From Oscillospiraceae bacterium (lineage in GTDB: Bacteria; Bacillota; Clostridia; Oscillospirales; Ruminococcaceae), in assembly GCA_020024175.1 (NCBI GenBank), contig JAHHUB010000009.1, positions 1 through 19,239 of the forward strand: a DNA stretch of 19,239 nucleotides, in the 5' to 3' direction. Every line of letters begins with the position of its first letter. The first letter of the stretch is position 1. Positions 1-7,777 of this stretch are shown here, piece after piece. The notes beneath the pieces were generated by a model, which saw only the letters and a program-made list of their open reading frames with translations, searched no databases and was not told where the DNA came from. The position numbers were made by a program, and so were the translations under genes.

Positions 1-1
1 A

Positions 2-616
2 TTTACGGGTCTGTTGATTCTGCCTGCAATTTTAACTAACAAAAAACGGTTTTTTATCCTTGTACCTATAGGAGAAATAACTCTTTATCTGGTATTTATA
101 GCAAAGATTTTTTCAAATCAATTTATATCCCCCTTTGAAATGTACAAATACTTTTTTTCAGGGGTAAGGCTTATACATATTCCTGTTGTAATTGTTCCTT
201 TGCTGATTATTTCAATCATAGTGGCAAATATAGGAGCTAACTTTGTACATAGAGTTTACAGCAATTTTACCAATGAAAAAAAGCGGGATCTTTATCATCT
301 TTACACCAAATTGGATAGAATTTCATCTCAGGAAAATTCTTTGACAGAAGTAAAAGGTACAATATTCGACATCATGGACGAAGCTGAAATAAGTGGCTAT
401 CCATATTTTTCGGCATTAGATGAAAAATTGGAAAATTTGCAAATTGTAAATAATCATGATATGTCCGATCCCTTTGAACAGATTTTTGAAGATGAAACAG
501 AAGAAAATGACTCTGATTTGGAATATTCTGAGGAAAATGATGAAAATACCGATGAAATTAATGACGAGGACACTGAAGAAAAAACTCAGCAAAAACCTGA
601 AGCTCAGCCCGCTTAA
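2..616 (+). CDS. Membrane protein with acidic C-terminal tail, 5' partial (hypothetical)
   Basis: The reading frame is open to the left edge of the window. The TTG at 14 has no ribosome site in view, so the real start is probably outside. About 200 residues are visible: a hydrophobic segment near residues 14-33, a second at about 48-73 (rich in I, V and L), then a charged, probably cytoplasmic stretch, and from about residue 155 a very acidic low-complexity tail (runs of E, D and N) ending in Q/P/A. It stops just before a shared bidirectional terminator. I do not recognise a family. The topology suggests an integral membrane protein, but no catalytic or transport motif is visible in this fragment. 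Confidence is high that this is a gene and low on any function. Confidence 0.75.
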   Translation, partial: FTGLLILPAILTNKKRFFILVPIGEITLYLVFIAKIFSNQFISPFEMYKYFFSGVRLIHIPVVIVPLLIISIIVANIGANFVHRVYSNFTNEKKRDLYHLYTKLDRISSQENSLTEVKGTIFDIMDEAEISGYPYFSALDEKLENLQIVNNHDMSDPFEQIFEDETEENDSDLEYSEENDENTDEINDEDTEEKTQQKPEAQPA

Positions 617-628
617 ATCATAAAAATT

Positions 629-659
629 AAGCAGTATCCAAAACAGATACTGCTTTTAT
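629..659. terminator. Bidirectional intrinsic terminator between convergent genes
   Basis: A perfect 10-bp stem (629-638 with 646-655) encloses a 7-base loop. It is followed by TTTTATTTTA on the plus strand and by AATTTTTATG on the minus strand. It lies between the stop of the plus-strand gene (616) and the stop of the minus-strand gene (661), so it can end both transcripts. Confidence 0.85.
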
Positions 660-660
660 T

Positions 661-1389
661 TTACTTATTTTCAGATGATGAACTTTCAGAGGATTGGGAA
701 GAACTTGAATTTTCGGAACTTTCTGTGCCGGATGTATTTTCTCCGCTCTCATTTACCGCATCTGATGAGCTTCCGTTTTGGCTCTCAGAGGAACTACTTT
801 CAGAAGAAGTTGAAGATTCACTTTCTGCTGAACTGCTTTCACTTTCAGAAGAAGATGTAGATTCACTTTCTGCTGAGGAAGATTCACTGCTATCAGTATT
901 GGTGTTGCTGCTTTCTGTGCCTGTGTCGGTTTGAGAGTTTTGCTCTGTTTGGGTTTCTCCCATATCAGCACCTGCGGGATTTTCTTTCATTTCATTGTTT
1001 GACATATTCATATCCAGACCCATATTTCCTACATCTGCTATGTCAGGTTCTTTAGCGGGTTTTTGAGCTATGTATACACATATTCCCGAAATAAAAACTG
1101 TACAAACCACAGCTCCTGCTATAATCAGTCGTTTTTTAAGATCAAACAGGGTTTCTTTGTCAGGGTCAGGATAGATAATACCTGCTATAATTCTTCCGAT
1201 TATTTTACCTATTATCCAGCCTATAAGAACTACGCCCAAAAGCATTATAATAGTAGCAAGCCATGGTGGAAGTGTGCTCAAAAACCCTACTTCCTGTACT
1301 CCTGCATCCATTCCCATATCTGCTCCACCCATAGGACCTCCACCCATAGGGCCTCCCATAATTGCTCCACCTAAAATCATATACATCAT
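661..1389 (-). CDS. Gly/Met-rich membrane protein with Ser/Glu low-complexity tail (hypothetical)
   Basis: A 242-residue protein of unknown function. The N-terminus has Met/Gly repeats (GGPMGGGPMGG, about residues 12-22). A hydrophobic segment at about 42-70 contains GxxxG-like spacing (IIGKIIGRIIAGII), and a second is at about 88-108 after a short basic linker. The rest (about 113-242) is low-complexity Ser, Glu, Asn and Thr, with no fold visible. The start at 1389 is supported by an AGAGGT ribosome site just upstream; a second ATG follows immediately. It is transcribed away from the PatB/MalY operon and converges on the terminator at 629-659. It could be a small two-helix membrane protein with a disordered tail; the side of the membrane is not clear. 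The tail contains an in-frame 45-bp DNA repeat. Confidence 0.75.
   Translation of the reverse strand: MMYMILGGAIMGGPMGGGPMGGADMGMDAGVQEVGFLSTLPPWLATIIMLLGVVLIGWIIGKIIGRIIAGIIYPDPDKETLFDLKKRLIIAGAVVCTVFISGICVYIAQKPAKEPDIADVGNMGLDMNMSNNEMKENPAGADMGETQTEQNSQTDTGTESSNTNTDSSESSSAESESTSSSESESSSAESESSTSSESSSSESQNGSSSDAVNESGENTSGTESSENSSSSQSSESSSSENK
796..876 (-). repeat. In-frame 45-bp-period direct repeat coding a Ser/Glu tail
   Basis: Two near-identical 36-base copies, 796-831 and 841-876, differ at two positions and are offset by 45 bases (15 codons), so the reading frame is kept. They encode the Ser/Glu-rich tail of the membrane protein and suggest that the tail length can change by slippage or recombination. 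Confidence 0.6.
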
Positions 1390-1459
1390 ATATTACCTCT
1401 CATTCTCCTTATTATATTAATAAAGTGGTAAAATTTTCGCTGTTTATTGCAACATACTT

Positions 1460-1488
1460 ATTTTATAATAAAAAACTTTAAAAAGCAA
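1460..1488 (-). promoter_or_regulatory. Candidate sigma-A promoter for the minus-strand membrane protein
   Basis: On the minus strand, TTGCTT (1483-1488) and TAAAAT (1460-1465) are separated by 17 bases, about 70 bases upstream of the start at 1389. The region is AT-rich, so a chance match is possible. Confidence 0.4.
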
Positions 1489-1598
1489 ATAATATTTTAG
1501 GTTTAAATTGTGAATAAATCTTTACCGAGATTTGTGTTTTATGTATATTGATACTGCAGTTTTGTGCATTATAACAACGATTTTTCTTTTGTTTTATA

Positions 1599-1627
1599 TG
1601 GAAATTTTTATTATTTTTTGATAGAAT
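1599..1627 (+). promoter_or_regulatory. Candidate promoter of the PatB/GNAT operon
   Basis: TAGAAT (1622-1627) is preceded by TGA, giving an extended -10, with a weak -35 (TGGAAA, 1599-1604) 17 bases upstream. The predicted start of transcription is near 1634, about 30 bases before the ATG at 1663. Confidence 0.45.
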
Positions 1628-1662
1628 AAAAACATAAACAGTTTTAAAAAGGAGATTTTACT

Positions 1663-2853
1663 ATGAAATACGATTTTGACACACCTGTTAACAGATATAA
1701 TACAGCTTCCATTAAATTTGATAAAACCAATGTGCTTTTTCCTGAATACAAAAAAGATTTTATACCGCTTTTTGTAGCTGATATGGATTTTCGCACAGCA
1801 CAGCCAATAATAGATACCATGCACAATGTAGCTGATTTCGGTATGTGGGGTTATACTTCCAATGAGGCAGAGCCTGAATACAACAAAGCAGTTATAAACT
1901 GGTTTAAAAAACACCATGATTGTGAGATAAAACCGGAAGAAATTATGTTTTCCAACGGCACTATTGAAGCTTTACGCACCATTATAAACACATTTTCCAA
2001 TATAGGAGATGGAGTTATTATCTGCCGCCCTGTTTACGGACATTTTAATCAGTGTATTGAAGATGAATGTTATCGCAAAGTTGTAGATGCTCATCTTATT
2101 CTCAATGAAGAAAAACACACTTGGGAAATGAACTTTGATGAAATTGAAAAGAAATGTGCCAACCCACAAAACAGAATAATGATTATATCCAATCCTCATA
2201 ACCCTGTAGGCAGAGTTTGGTCTAAAGAAGAACTTTCAAAAGTAGCCGAAATTTGCCATAAATACAATGTACTGCTGGTTTCCGATGAAGTACATTGCGA
2301 CATAGTCAGAAAAGGTCAAAAGCACAATACTATATATAATTCCACTGATTTAAGAGAAAATATAATTATGCTGACAGCTATCAATAAAACCTTTAATATG
2401 GCGGGTTTAAGCTGTTCTAATGTGATAATTAAGGATAAATTCCTTCGTGAGAGATTTATCTGTGCTTTTGGTGAACACAACCCCTCACCTTTTGCGGTTT
2501 ATGGTTTAATTGCAGCTTACAATGATGGTGATGAATGGCTTTCTCAGGCTATTGAATATATTGATGGCAACATAAATTGGCTCATAAGTTTTCTCAAAGA
2601 CAATATGCCAAAAGTTAAAACCATTTATCCAGAAGGTACTTACTGTTTGTGGCTTGATTTTTCTGATTATGGACTGTCAGGAGATGAAATTCACAACATA
2701 ATCTACAACAAAGCCAAAGTTCTTCTTCAAGATGGATTTGTCCATGATCCTGTTTACGGTGAATACTGCCAAAGAGTATGTGTTCCCTGTGCAAGATGTG
2801 TTCTGAAAGAGGCTTTTGAGAGAATTAAAACTGAATTTGATAAGATAAATTAG
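1663..2853 (+). CDS. PatB/MalY-type PLP-dependent C-S lyase / aminotransferase
   Basis: A 396-residue fold-type I PLP enzyme of the MalY/PatB branch, a family that acts as cystathionine beta-lyase or cysteine-S-conjugate beta-lyase and often also transaminates. Visible hallmarks: PLFVADMDF near residues 35-43, typical of MalY/PatB; SNPHNPVGR at about 176-184, the Asn-Pro PLP-ring loop; VSDEVHCD at about 207-214, with Asp208 for the PLP nitrogen; NKTFNMAGL around 241-249, with Lys242 the likely Schiff-base lysine; and a C-terminal basic region expected to bind the carboxylate. Its length equals the family norm. A strong AAAAGGAG site lies about 8 bases before the ATG. It is the first gene of the operon ending at 4854, followed at 8 bases by a GNAT acetyltransferase. 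The substrate cannot be fixed from sequence; sulfur amino-acid catabolism is the likeliest role. Confidence 0.9.
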   Translation: MKYDFDTPVNRYNTASIKFDKTNVLFPEYKKDFIPLFVADMDFRTAQPIIDTMHNVADFGMWGYTSNEAEPEYNKAVINWFKKHHDCEIKPEEIMFSNGTIEALRTIINTFSNIGDGVIICRPVYGHFNQCIEDECYRKVVDAHLILNEEKHTWEMNFDEIEKKCANPQNRIMIISNPHNPVGRVWSKEELSKVAEICHKYNVLLVSDEVHCDIVRKGQKHNTIYNSTDLRENIIMLTAINKTFNMAGLSCSNVIIKDKFLRERFICAFGEHNPSPFAVYGLIAAYNDGDEWLSQAIEYIDGNINWLISFLKDNMPKVKTIYPEGTYCLWLDFSDYGLSGDEIHNIIYNKAKVLLQDGFVHDPVYGEYCQRVCVPCARCVLKEAFERIKTEFDKIN

Positions 2854-2861
2854 GTGTAAAA

Positions 2862-3317
2862 ATGTTAAAAGAAATCACTAATACCACTGAAAAACAAATT
2901 ATTGCAAGAGATATATTATATAAATTACCTCAGTGGTTCGGTATTCCCGAAAGTACAGAAGAATATATAAATGAAAGTAAAAATATGCCTTTCTTTGCCT
3001 ATTTTGATGATGAAAAGGCTGTCGGCTTTATTTCTTTGAAAGAAACAAGTCCCTATACCTGTGAAATTTTTGTAACCGGTATACTGGCAGCCTACCATAG
3101 AAAAGGAATCGGCACTCAGCTTTGGAAATATTTCTGTAATTATGCCAAAAATAACGGATATGAATATGTACAAGTAAAAACCGTAAAAAAAGGTTGTTAT
3201 CCACAATATAATATCAGCAACAGATTTTATGAAAGTTTGGGATTTAGGGAAATGGAATGTTTTCCTGAACTTTGGGATAAAAATAACCCTTGCCAGATTT
3301 ATATTAAAAAAATTTAA
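2862..3317 (+). CDS. GNAT-family N-acetyltransferase
   Basis: A 151-residue protein with the GNAT fold pattern. Motif A is the acetyl-CoA pyrophosphate-binding turn RKGIGT (about residues 83-88), after the beta strand IFVTGILAAYH and before a long helix. Motif B follows near the C-terminus (NRFYESLGFREME), as is usual for N-acetyltransferases that act on small amines or protein N-termini. The start follows an AGGTG ribosome site and lies 8 bases after the upstream PLP enzyme, so the two are probably cotranscribed. The substrate is unknown. Pairing with a C-S lyase hints at an amine or amino-acid substrate, but that is inference. Confidence 0.85.
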   Translation: MLKEITNTTEKQIIARDILYKLPQWFGIPESTEEYINESKNMPFFAYFDDEKAVGFISLKETSPYTCEIFVTGILAAYHRKGIGTQLWKYFCNYAKNNGYEYVQVKTVKKGCYPQYNISNRFYESLGFREMECFPELWDKNNPCQIYIKKI

Positions 3318-3337
3318 AGCTAAGGAGTGGTAACAAT

Positions 3338-3961
3338 ATGTTTGAAGCTTTATCCAAAATTTTTAACAACAAAGAAAAATCAGTTCGTAATTATAAATTG
3401 GACAGAGTACATATTTCAAATATTAATAATGGATGTGTTTCTGTGAGCATTGATATTTATCAGGACCGTTATATGGCAGACACAGATATATGGGATTTAT
3501 TTCAAATTGATATATTATGTGAACTTATGAAAAATTATTATTTGGTGGTATGTCAAAATCTTAAATTTTACAGTTATCCTCCACACAATTTAAAATTTTT
3601 CGGAGAATTCTTTGAAGAAAACAGCGAAGATTTAGTATGGGAAAATGGTACTTTAAGACTGATTGCATTTAACACATCTGATATTTCCTTTCAGGATCTG
3701 AAAACAGAAATAATTAACTGCAATAAATACAATGAATATCTCCCTATAAATGATGATTTTCCCGGATATGTAGCTGAACTTCTTCCCATTGGCGACAATT
3801 TGGGCCTTAATATCCATGCAAACAACAAAATTATTTCCAATAATATGCTCACTGATATGATTGGTAAAATCCTGAAAAAATATAATTTAAAAGCTGTTTC
3901 TCCTGAATTGGAATATGATTCTGATGAGGATTTTAAAAATTATATAAAGAATTTGGATTAA
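3338..3961 (+). CDS. Hypothetical protein, soluble, 207 aa
   Basis: Not recognised. A 207-residue acidic soluble protein with no signal peptide or membrane segment. It has alternating hydrophobic and polar stretches consistent with a mixed alpha/beta fold (strand-like VSVSIDIYQD at about 32-41, helix-like FQIDILCELMKNYYLVV at about 52-68) and an acidic end. A good GGAGTGG ribosome site sets the ATG at 3338. It overlaps no other gene and lies 20 bases after the acetyltransferase. It is followed at 4 bases by a small membrane-anchored protein and then by another small gene. This type of small-gene cluster resembles immunity or orphan genes, but I see no direct motif for that. Confidence 0.65.
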   Translation: MFEALSKIFNNKEKSVRNYKLDRVHISNINNGCVSVSIDIYQDRYMADTDIWDLFQIDILCELMKNYYLVVCQNLKFYSYPPHNLKFFGEFFEENSEDLVWENGTLRLIAFNTSDISFQDLKTEIINCNKYNEYLPINDDFPGYVAELLPIGDNLGLNIHANNKIISNNMLTDMIGKILKKYNLKAVSPELEYDSDEDFKNYIKNLD

Positions 3962-3965
3962 GATT

Positions 3966-4319
3966 ATGAAGAAGAGTAAAAAACTCTTAACTATTTTTAC
4001 AATCGTTTTAGTTTTAGTAATCTGGTATTTTGTATTTTCTGCCTATTTCACCATTAATAAATCCACAGATTCAATAGTTATGTTGTCAAATCACCTCATA
4101 AAAATAGGAGAATCTATTGAAGATACTCTGCTTTATCCTATGGAAAATTCCAAAGAAACAACTATAAACGGAGAAAAAGCTGAAATATTTGAATTGCATT
4201 TTAAAAATAATCATGAAACCATGTCAGAAAGATTGATATGCTATTATGCTGTTACTAAAAAAGAAAATATTTATCGACATGACCCATCTATGGAAGATAA
4301 TGAATGGGCACAACAATAA
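3966..4319 (+). CDS. Small membrane-anchored or secreted protein, 117 aa
   Basis: Not recognised. The N-terminus is basic (MKKSKK) and followed by a single strongly hydrophobic segment at about residues 8-30, ending in aromatic residues, with no clear signal-peptidase or lipobox Cys. A type II single-pass membrane anchor with an external domain of about 85 residues is the simplest reading. The ATG is only 4 bases after the previous stop and its own ribosome site is weak, so translation is probably coupled to the gene before it. It is followed at 12 bases by the TGA-containing gene. Confidence 0.6.
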   Translation: MKKSKKLLTIFTIVLVLVIWYFVFSAYFTINKSTDSIVMLSNHLIKIGESIEDTLLYPMENSKETTINGEKAEIFELHFKNNHETMSERLICYYAVTKKENIYRHDPSMEDNEWAQQ

Positions 4320-4331
4320 AGAAGGTGTAAT

Positions 4332-4796
4332 ATGGAGAAAGCGTTTTGAAATAAATTTGATGAACTTGTAGAAAAACCGTATTATGTAATTGATTTTTTA
4401 CCAAAACAAGTTCATGAAAACAGCGATGGACAGTATTTTTCGGTAGAAGAATATTATCTAAAATCTCCGCAAATCGAAAAAATTTACGAAAAATTTACAA
4501 ATATACTTCTAAAACTAAACTGTTATTATGATTTTACAGTATATTCTGCTTCAAATGACAAAATATTAGAAAATCCCTCACCTAAAAATTTAGTTGAGGA
4601 AATAACTCAATGTACCACTGCTGAATATAAAAGTAGAAGTTATATTGATATAATCATTGAAAATGAAAACACTTTGATCATCTTAAATACAGATAATCTT
4701 TACTTAACTATTTATAATCCAAGTAAGGATATTATCGAATTAGTAAAAGTTCTGTCAAATGCAGAAGGAGTTTTCTGCTGGCAACCCCCAGTATAA
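4332..4796 (+). pseudogene. Small hypothetical gene with in-frame TGA at codon 6 (nonsense mutation or recoding)
   Basis: An ATG at 4332 follows a GAAGGTG ribosome site at good spacing and opens a 155-codon frame to TAA at 4794-4796. It is broken only by TGA at 4347-4349 (codon 6), and no other usable start lies downstream near the N-terminus. The predicted protein begins MEKAF-X-NKFDELVEK and ends VFCWQPPV. The intact downstream frame of about 149 codons, good start signal, operon position and terminator right after it show that this was recently or still is a gene. At position 6 a Trp (TGG) would fit the aromatic, amphipathic pattern, so TGG-to-TGA is the simplest explanation. Selenocysteine is possible in this Sec-using organism, but no nearby Cys or redox motif and no convincing hairpin follow the TGA. 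Function unknown; small immunity-type proteins look similar. Confidence 0.55.
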
Positions 4797-4801
4797 GTAA
4801 A

Positions 4802-4854
4802 AAATAACTCCCATAAAATTTAATTTATTTTATGAGAGTTATTTTTTTTATTTT
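4802..4854. terminator. Strong intrinsic terminator of the plus-strand operon (works on both strands)
   Basis: A 9-bp stem, one mismatch and then 7 more pairs (about 4802-4818 with 4828-4844) are followed by a U-rich run to 4854. The minus strand also shows T-rich sequence after the stem, so it can back up the grd terminator. Confidence 0.85.
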
Positions 4855-4880
4855 GTTATATATAATTTAATGGTATGAGA

Positions 4881-4926
4881 AAACAATAAACAAATACCCT
4901 TGGCGGATAATCCGTCAAGGGTATTT
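4881..4926 (-). terminator. Terminator of the glycine reductase operon
   Basis: A long inverted repeat at 4892-4926: an 11-bp outer stem continued by about 5 more pairs around a 3-base loop. It is 18 bases past the grdD stop. On the minus strand it is followed by TTTGTTTATTGTTTTC, an imperfect U tract. Confidence 0.8.
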
Positions 4927-4944
4927 AAAACTGAAATATATCTA

Positions 4945-6099
4945 TTAACCGAGGTAACCTGCTTCAGCCAAAATTTCTTTGGATTTTTCAAGGTTTGCTT
5001 CGGAAACAAGCACAACAGGACCTGTACAGCCCATACCGCTTTCAGCATAAATTTTGTTTTTCCACAATGCTGTAACTGCATCGTCAAGGTCCATAATTTC
5101 AATACCGGCAATAGCACCTGTAACAACTTCCTTTGGAGGAGCTACTACTTCTTCTTCAGAAGCAGCAGGTTTATTATTAGCAGCTTTACGTGCAGACAGA
5201 ATTTCTTTGAGTCCAGCAGCATTAGCTTTTTCAAATTCCTTCTTAGCAATATCAAATACTTTGCCTTTAACAAGTTCAGCAGCATATTCGATAGCTCTGC
5301 CAATGATAGGAGCACCGGAAGCACGGGAAACGATCATAACAAGTTGGTTATAATCTTGTCCAATGCCAGGACCATATCCGTAGCCTGTAGCTTCAAATCC
5401 ACCACCTGTTGTGAAAGAAGAAAGCATTTTTGTTACAATATTACCTGTAAGGGAATCACAAACCATAATATCAGGTGTGCCTTGCAATACATCATTACCA
5501 CGCATTACACTTCCGCCATCTGCACGGTTAGATGTAGCCCAGTTAATTTCGTAACCACCTTTAGCAAGTTCCTTAATAGCTGTTTCGGTTTGTCTTGCAC
5601 CATCAACATTAAGAATACCAACTGTTGGGTGAGCATTTCCGCAAGCTTTAGCTGCGATAATACCGTAAATTGTGTTGAGAATCATACCTTCAATTCTGTC
5701 TGTTGAAGATGTTCCTGTTGTAGTAGCCAAGAACATTTCCTTGCCCTTTGCAGGAGTTACAACACGTCCAACTGTAGAAACACCGATTGGGAATGGGAAA
5801 TGCATTGTAACAGCACCGTCGATTTCGCCGTTTTTGAGCATTTCTTCCATAACCTTATGGCCTTCTTCATCATCCTTAACTTTAACTGTTGTAACCATTG
5901 GATGTTCAACAGAACCGATAAGAACAACATCAACGCCATGTTTAGCAGCCATAATGGCACCTTCAAGAGCGTTTTCTTCACCATGTTCACTGCCCATTGC
6001 TGTAATAGCAATTCTAGGCTTCTTTCCTACGGAACCTGTTTCCAGACCGTCTGCCAATTCAAGGAAAGTATTGGCAATTATTTTTTCTATTTTACTCAT
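4945..6099 (-). CDS. grdD: Glycine reductase complex component C, alpha subunit GrdD
   Basis: 384 residues. With GrdC it forms protein C, which takes the carboxymethyl (ketene-level) group from Sec of GrdA and releases acetyl phosphate. The family resembles PlsX-type phosphate acyltransferases. The C-terminal GMGCTGP motif places a Cys at residue 358, matching the active-site thiol described for the Eubacterium acidaminophilum enzyme (Cys359). The start is set at MSKIEKI (6099) because a perfect AGGAGG lies 9 bases upstream (6109-6114). A longer reading from 6180 would need most of the end of grdC and adds a non-family extension. It is the last gene of the operon, 4 bases after the grdC stop, and translation is probably coupled. 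The mid-region Ala/Glu-rich linker (about residues 310-325) is unremarkable. Confidence 0.95.
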   Translation of the reverse strand: MSKIEKIIANTFLELADGLETGSVGKKPRIAITAMGSEHGEENALEGAIMAAKHGVDVVLIGSVEHPMVTTVKVKDDEEGHKVMEEMLKNGEIDGAVTMHFPFPIGVSTVGRVVTPAKGKEMFLATTTGTSSTDRIEGMILNTIYGIIAAKACGNAHPTVGILNVDGARQTETAIKELAKGGYEINWATSNRADGGSVMRGNDVLQGTPDIMVCDSLTGNIVTKMLSSFTTGGGFEATGYGYGPGIGQDYNQLVMIVSRASGAPIIGRAIEYAAELVKGKVFDIAKKEFEKANAAGLKEILSARKAANNKPAASEEEVVAPPKEVVTGAIAGIEIMDLDDAVTALWKNKIYAESGMGCTGPVVLVSEANLEKSKEILAEAGYLG

Positions 6100-6103
6100 T
6101 TCA

Positions 6104-7642
6104 CTAATCCTCCTGTGAGAGAAGACTGTTTGCAAAATCACGGAGAGAACTGCTGATAAGTGAGCGAACTGTTTCTTCACTTACAGAAGATTCTTCTTCA
6201 GCGCCTGTGTTAGCATGGATAACGAATGATACACCGTCAAAGAGGTTTGTCATACGTCCGAGGAACAATGATCCCTTACCTATAATCATAGCATTTTTAA
6301 TCTTGCCAGACATCAAATCTTCGCAAGCAAAACCAATGTATGGAACACCGGAAGGAATATGACCCTGTGTAGGAGCCCAACCAACCAAACCGTGTTTAGC
6401 AGGGAAATCTTTAAGATCAGCTTTATCCAATTCGCCGCTCTTAACAGCCAATGCACCGATCATCTTGTAGTTAGCAAGTGGAACGTCACCAGCACCAGCA
6501 GGTTTTGTGATATCAGGGTTCTGCATTTCAGGAGAGTAACGGTCAATGTCAGTAATCTTCATGCCATTTCTTTGAAGTGGTTCTTGTACCAAAGATGTGA
6601 TAACATTTTGAGGAGCGGAACCTGTACCAACTGTATGACGACCCAAAATAGAGAGGTCAATTTCAGGGTTAACACCATCATTCTTTGTGATAATTACAGC
6701 GAAACCGCCGAGCATATCTTCGAGAATAGGCATACCCTTCTTGAGGTGGTCTTTACCGTTCATACCAAGTTTAGCTGTACATCCACCACTTGTTACTGCT
6801 ACACAGTTGTAAGCACCGGAAGATACCAATGAAGCAGCTGCAATAATTGTATGAGCAGGAGCTGCACAGAATCCACGCATATCAGCACCGGAAGCGTTTT
6901 CAAGACCTGCAATTTCAGCAGCAGCCTTAGCAAAGTTACATCCACCACGTTGGTTCATATCGCCTGCAGCTTCTTCGCAGCAGTCCAATACATATTCAAC
7001 ATCGCTCTTTTGGATGCCTGCATTCTTAACTGCATGGAGCAAAGCCAAAACGCTGGAAGCTTTAGCAACAATGTTTTCAAGCATAACATGTGCAGAAAGG
7101 TTAACATCGATATCATGAGCACGTTTAATGCAGCCAACGAGTTTTTCTTTAACATACAAAGGTTCAGCATGTTCATTGTTTACAGCAGCTTCGATTTCAG
7201 CGTATTCAACACCATCATTTACTCTTGCAACAATATCTTCTGAAATGATTTCGTTAGCAGCAAAAGATGCCTTATTAGCAGCAACAAATTCTTTGTCCAA
7301 CTTAACAAGGTCAAATACATCACAAGTCTGCATCAAAATGTAGAATTCTTCTTCAGGCATAATCTGACCGAATTTACCGTAACGCTTAGCATCAGGAGCT
7401 GTCTTGTCGTACCAAGGAGCTTCAATATTAGCAAGTTCATCAGGAGTTATGTTGCCAATGTATGTCTGGTTAGGATAGTAAGAAACAACTGTGTCAAAAT
7501 TTCTCAAGTTGTTTGGTACTGCCTTGAGATATTCGGATTCTGGATTTACGATTTTTTCGGTAGTTTGAGTTGTACCGTTTTGCATTACCATATCAGGTGT
7601 ATGCACCAAAATATAGCCTGTACCTTTGATAACACTGTTCAT
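6104..7642 (-). CDS. grdC: Glycine reductase complex component C, beta subunit GrdC
   Basis: 512 residues, the usual length for GrdC. It is a thiolase/FabH-like fold protein that partners GrdD in protein C, the component shared by glycine, sarcosine and betaine reductases, which forms acetyl phosphate. Visible features: FDTVVSYYPNQTYIGNITPDELANIEAPWYDK near residues 49-80, a Cys-rich central part (about residues 217-305) with a GGCNFAKAAAEIAG segment and TSGGCTAKLG, and a C-terminal stretch (GWAPTQGHIPSGVPYIG) that is well conserved in the family. The ATG at 7642 is preceded by an AAGGACG ribosome site. It lies 135 bases after grdA, with a structured spacer between, and is directly followed by grdD. 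Confidence 0.95.
   Translation of the reverse strand: MNSVIKGTGYILVHTPDMVMQNGTTQTTEKIVNPESEYLKAVPNNLRNFDTVVSYYPNQTYIGNITPDELANIEAPWYDKTAPDAKRYGKFGQIMPEEEFYILMQTCDVFDLVKLDKEFVAANKASFAANEIISEDIVARVNDGVEYAEIEAAVNNEHAEPLYVKEKLVGCIKRAHDIDVNLSAHVMLENIVAKASSVLALLHAVKNAGIQKSDVEYVLDCCEEAAGDMNQRGGCNFAKAAAEIAGLENASGADMRGFCAAPAHTIIAAASLVSSGAYNCVAVTSGGCTAKLGMNGKDHLKKGMPILEDMLGGFAVIITKNDGVNPEIDLSILGRHTVGTGSAPQNVITSLVQEPLQRNGMKITDIDRYSPEMQNPDITKPAGAGDVPLANYKMIGALAVKSGELDKADLKDFPAKHGLVGWAPTQGHIPSGVPYIGFACEDLMSGKIKNAMIIGKGSLFLGRMTNLFDGVSFVIHANTGAEEESSVSEETVRSLISSSLRDFANSLLSQED
6109..6114 (-). promoter_or_regulatory. Ribosome binding site deciding the grdD start
   Basis: AGGAGG on the minus strand, 9 bases before the ATG at 6097-6099 and inside the last codons of grdC. 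It rules out the upstream in-frame start at 6180. Confidence 0.85.
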
Positions 7643-7714
7643 AGGTTACGACCGTCCTTATCTATAAAATTATCTGAAAATCAGATTTAATAAATTAATT
7701 TATGGTTATTATAA

Positions 7715-7757
7715 AGAGAGGAGCCAAGCAGACATAGTATCCACCAGGCTCCGCCCC
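7715..7757 (-). other. GC-rich stem-loop in the grdA-grdC spacer
   Basis: A 6-bp perfect stem (7720-7725 with 7747-7752) is extended by about 4 weaker pairs past one mismatch. It lies 20 bases after the grdA stop in an otherwise AT-rich 135-base spacer. On the minus strand it is followed by TTATAATAACC, too poor in T for an efficient terminator. An mRNA processing or partial-termination site that favours grdA is a plausible reading, but not shown. Confidence 0.35.
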
Positions 7758-7777
7758 ATATATCCAGTTATTTAAAA

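Noticed and set aside
4347..4390. SECIS element after the TGA at 4347
   Set aside because: No hairpin with a plausible stem and apical GU was found at 16-37 bases, so Sec decoding of this gene is not supported.
4900..5706. 268-codon plus-strand open frame opposite grdD
   Set aside because: Antisense of grdD and runs through the grd terminator hairpin; composition typical of a shadow frame.
6100..6180. Longer N-terminus for GrdD starting at 6180
   Set aside because: It would overlap the end of grdC by 77 bases and has no ribosome site; the AGGAGG at 6109-6114 and family length fix the start at 6099.
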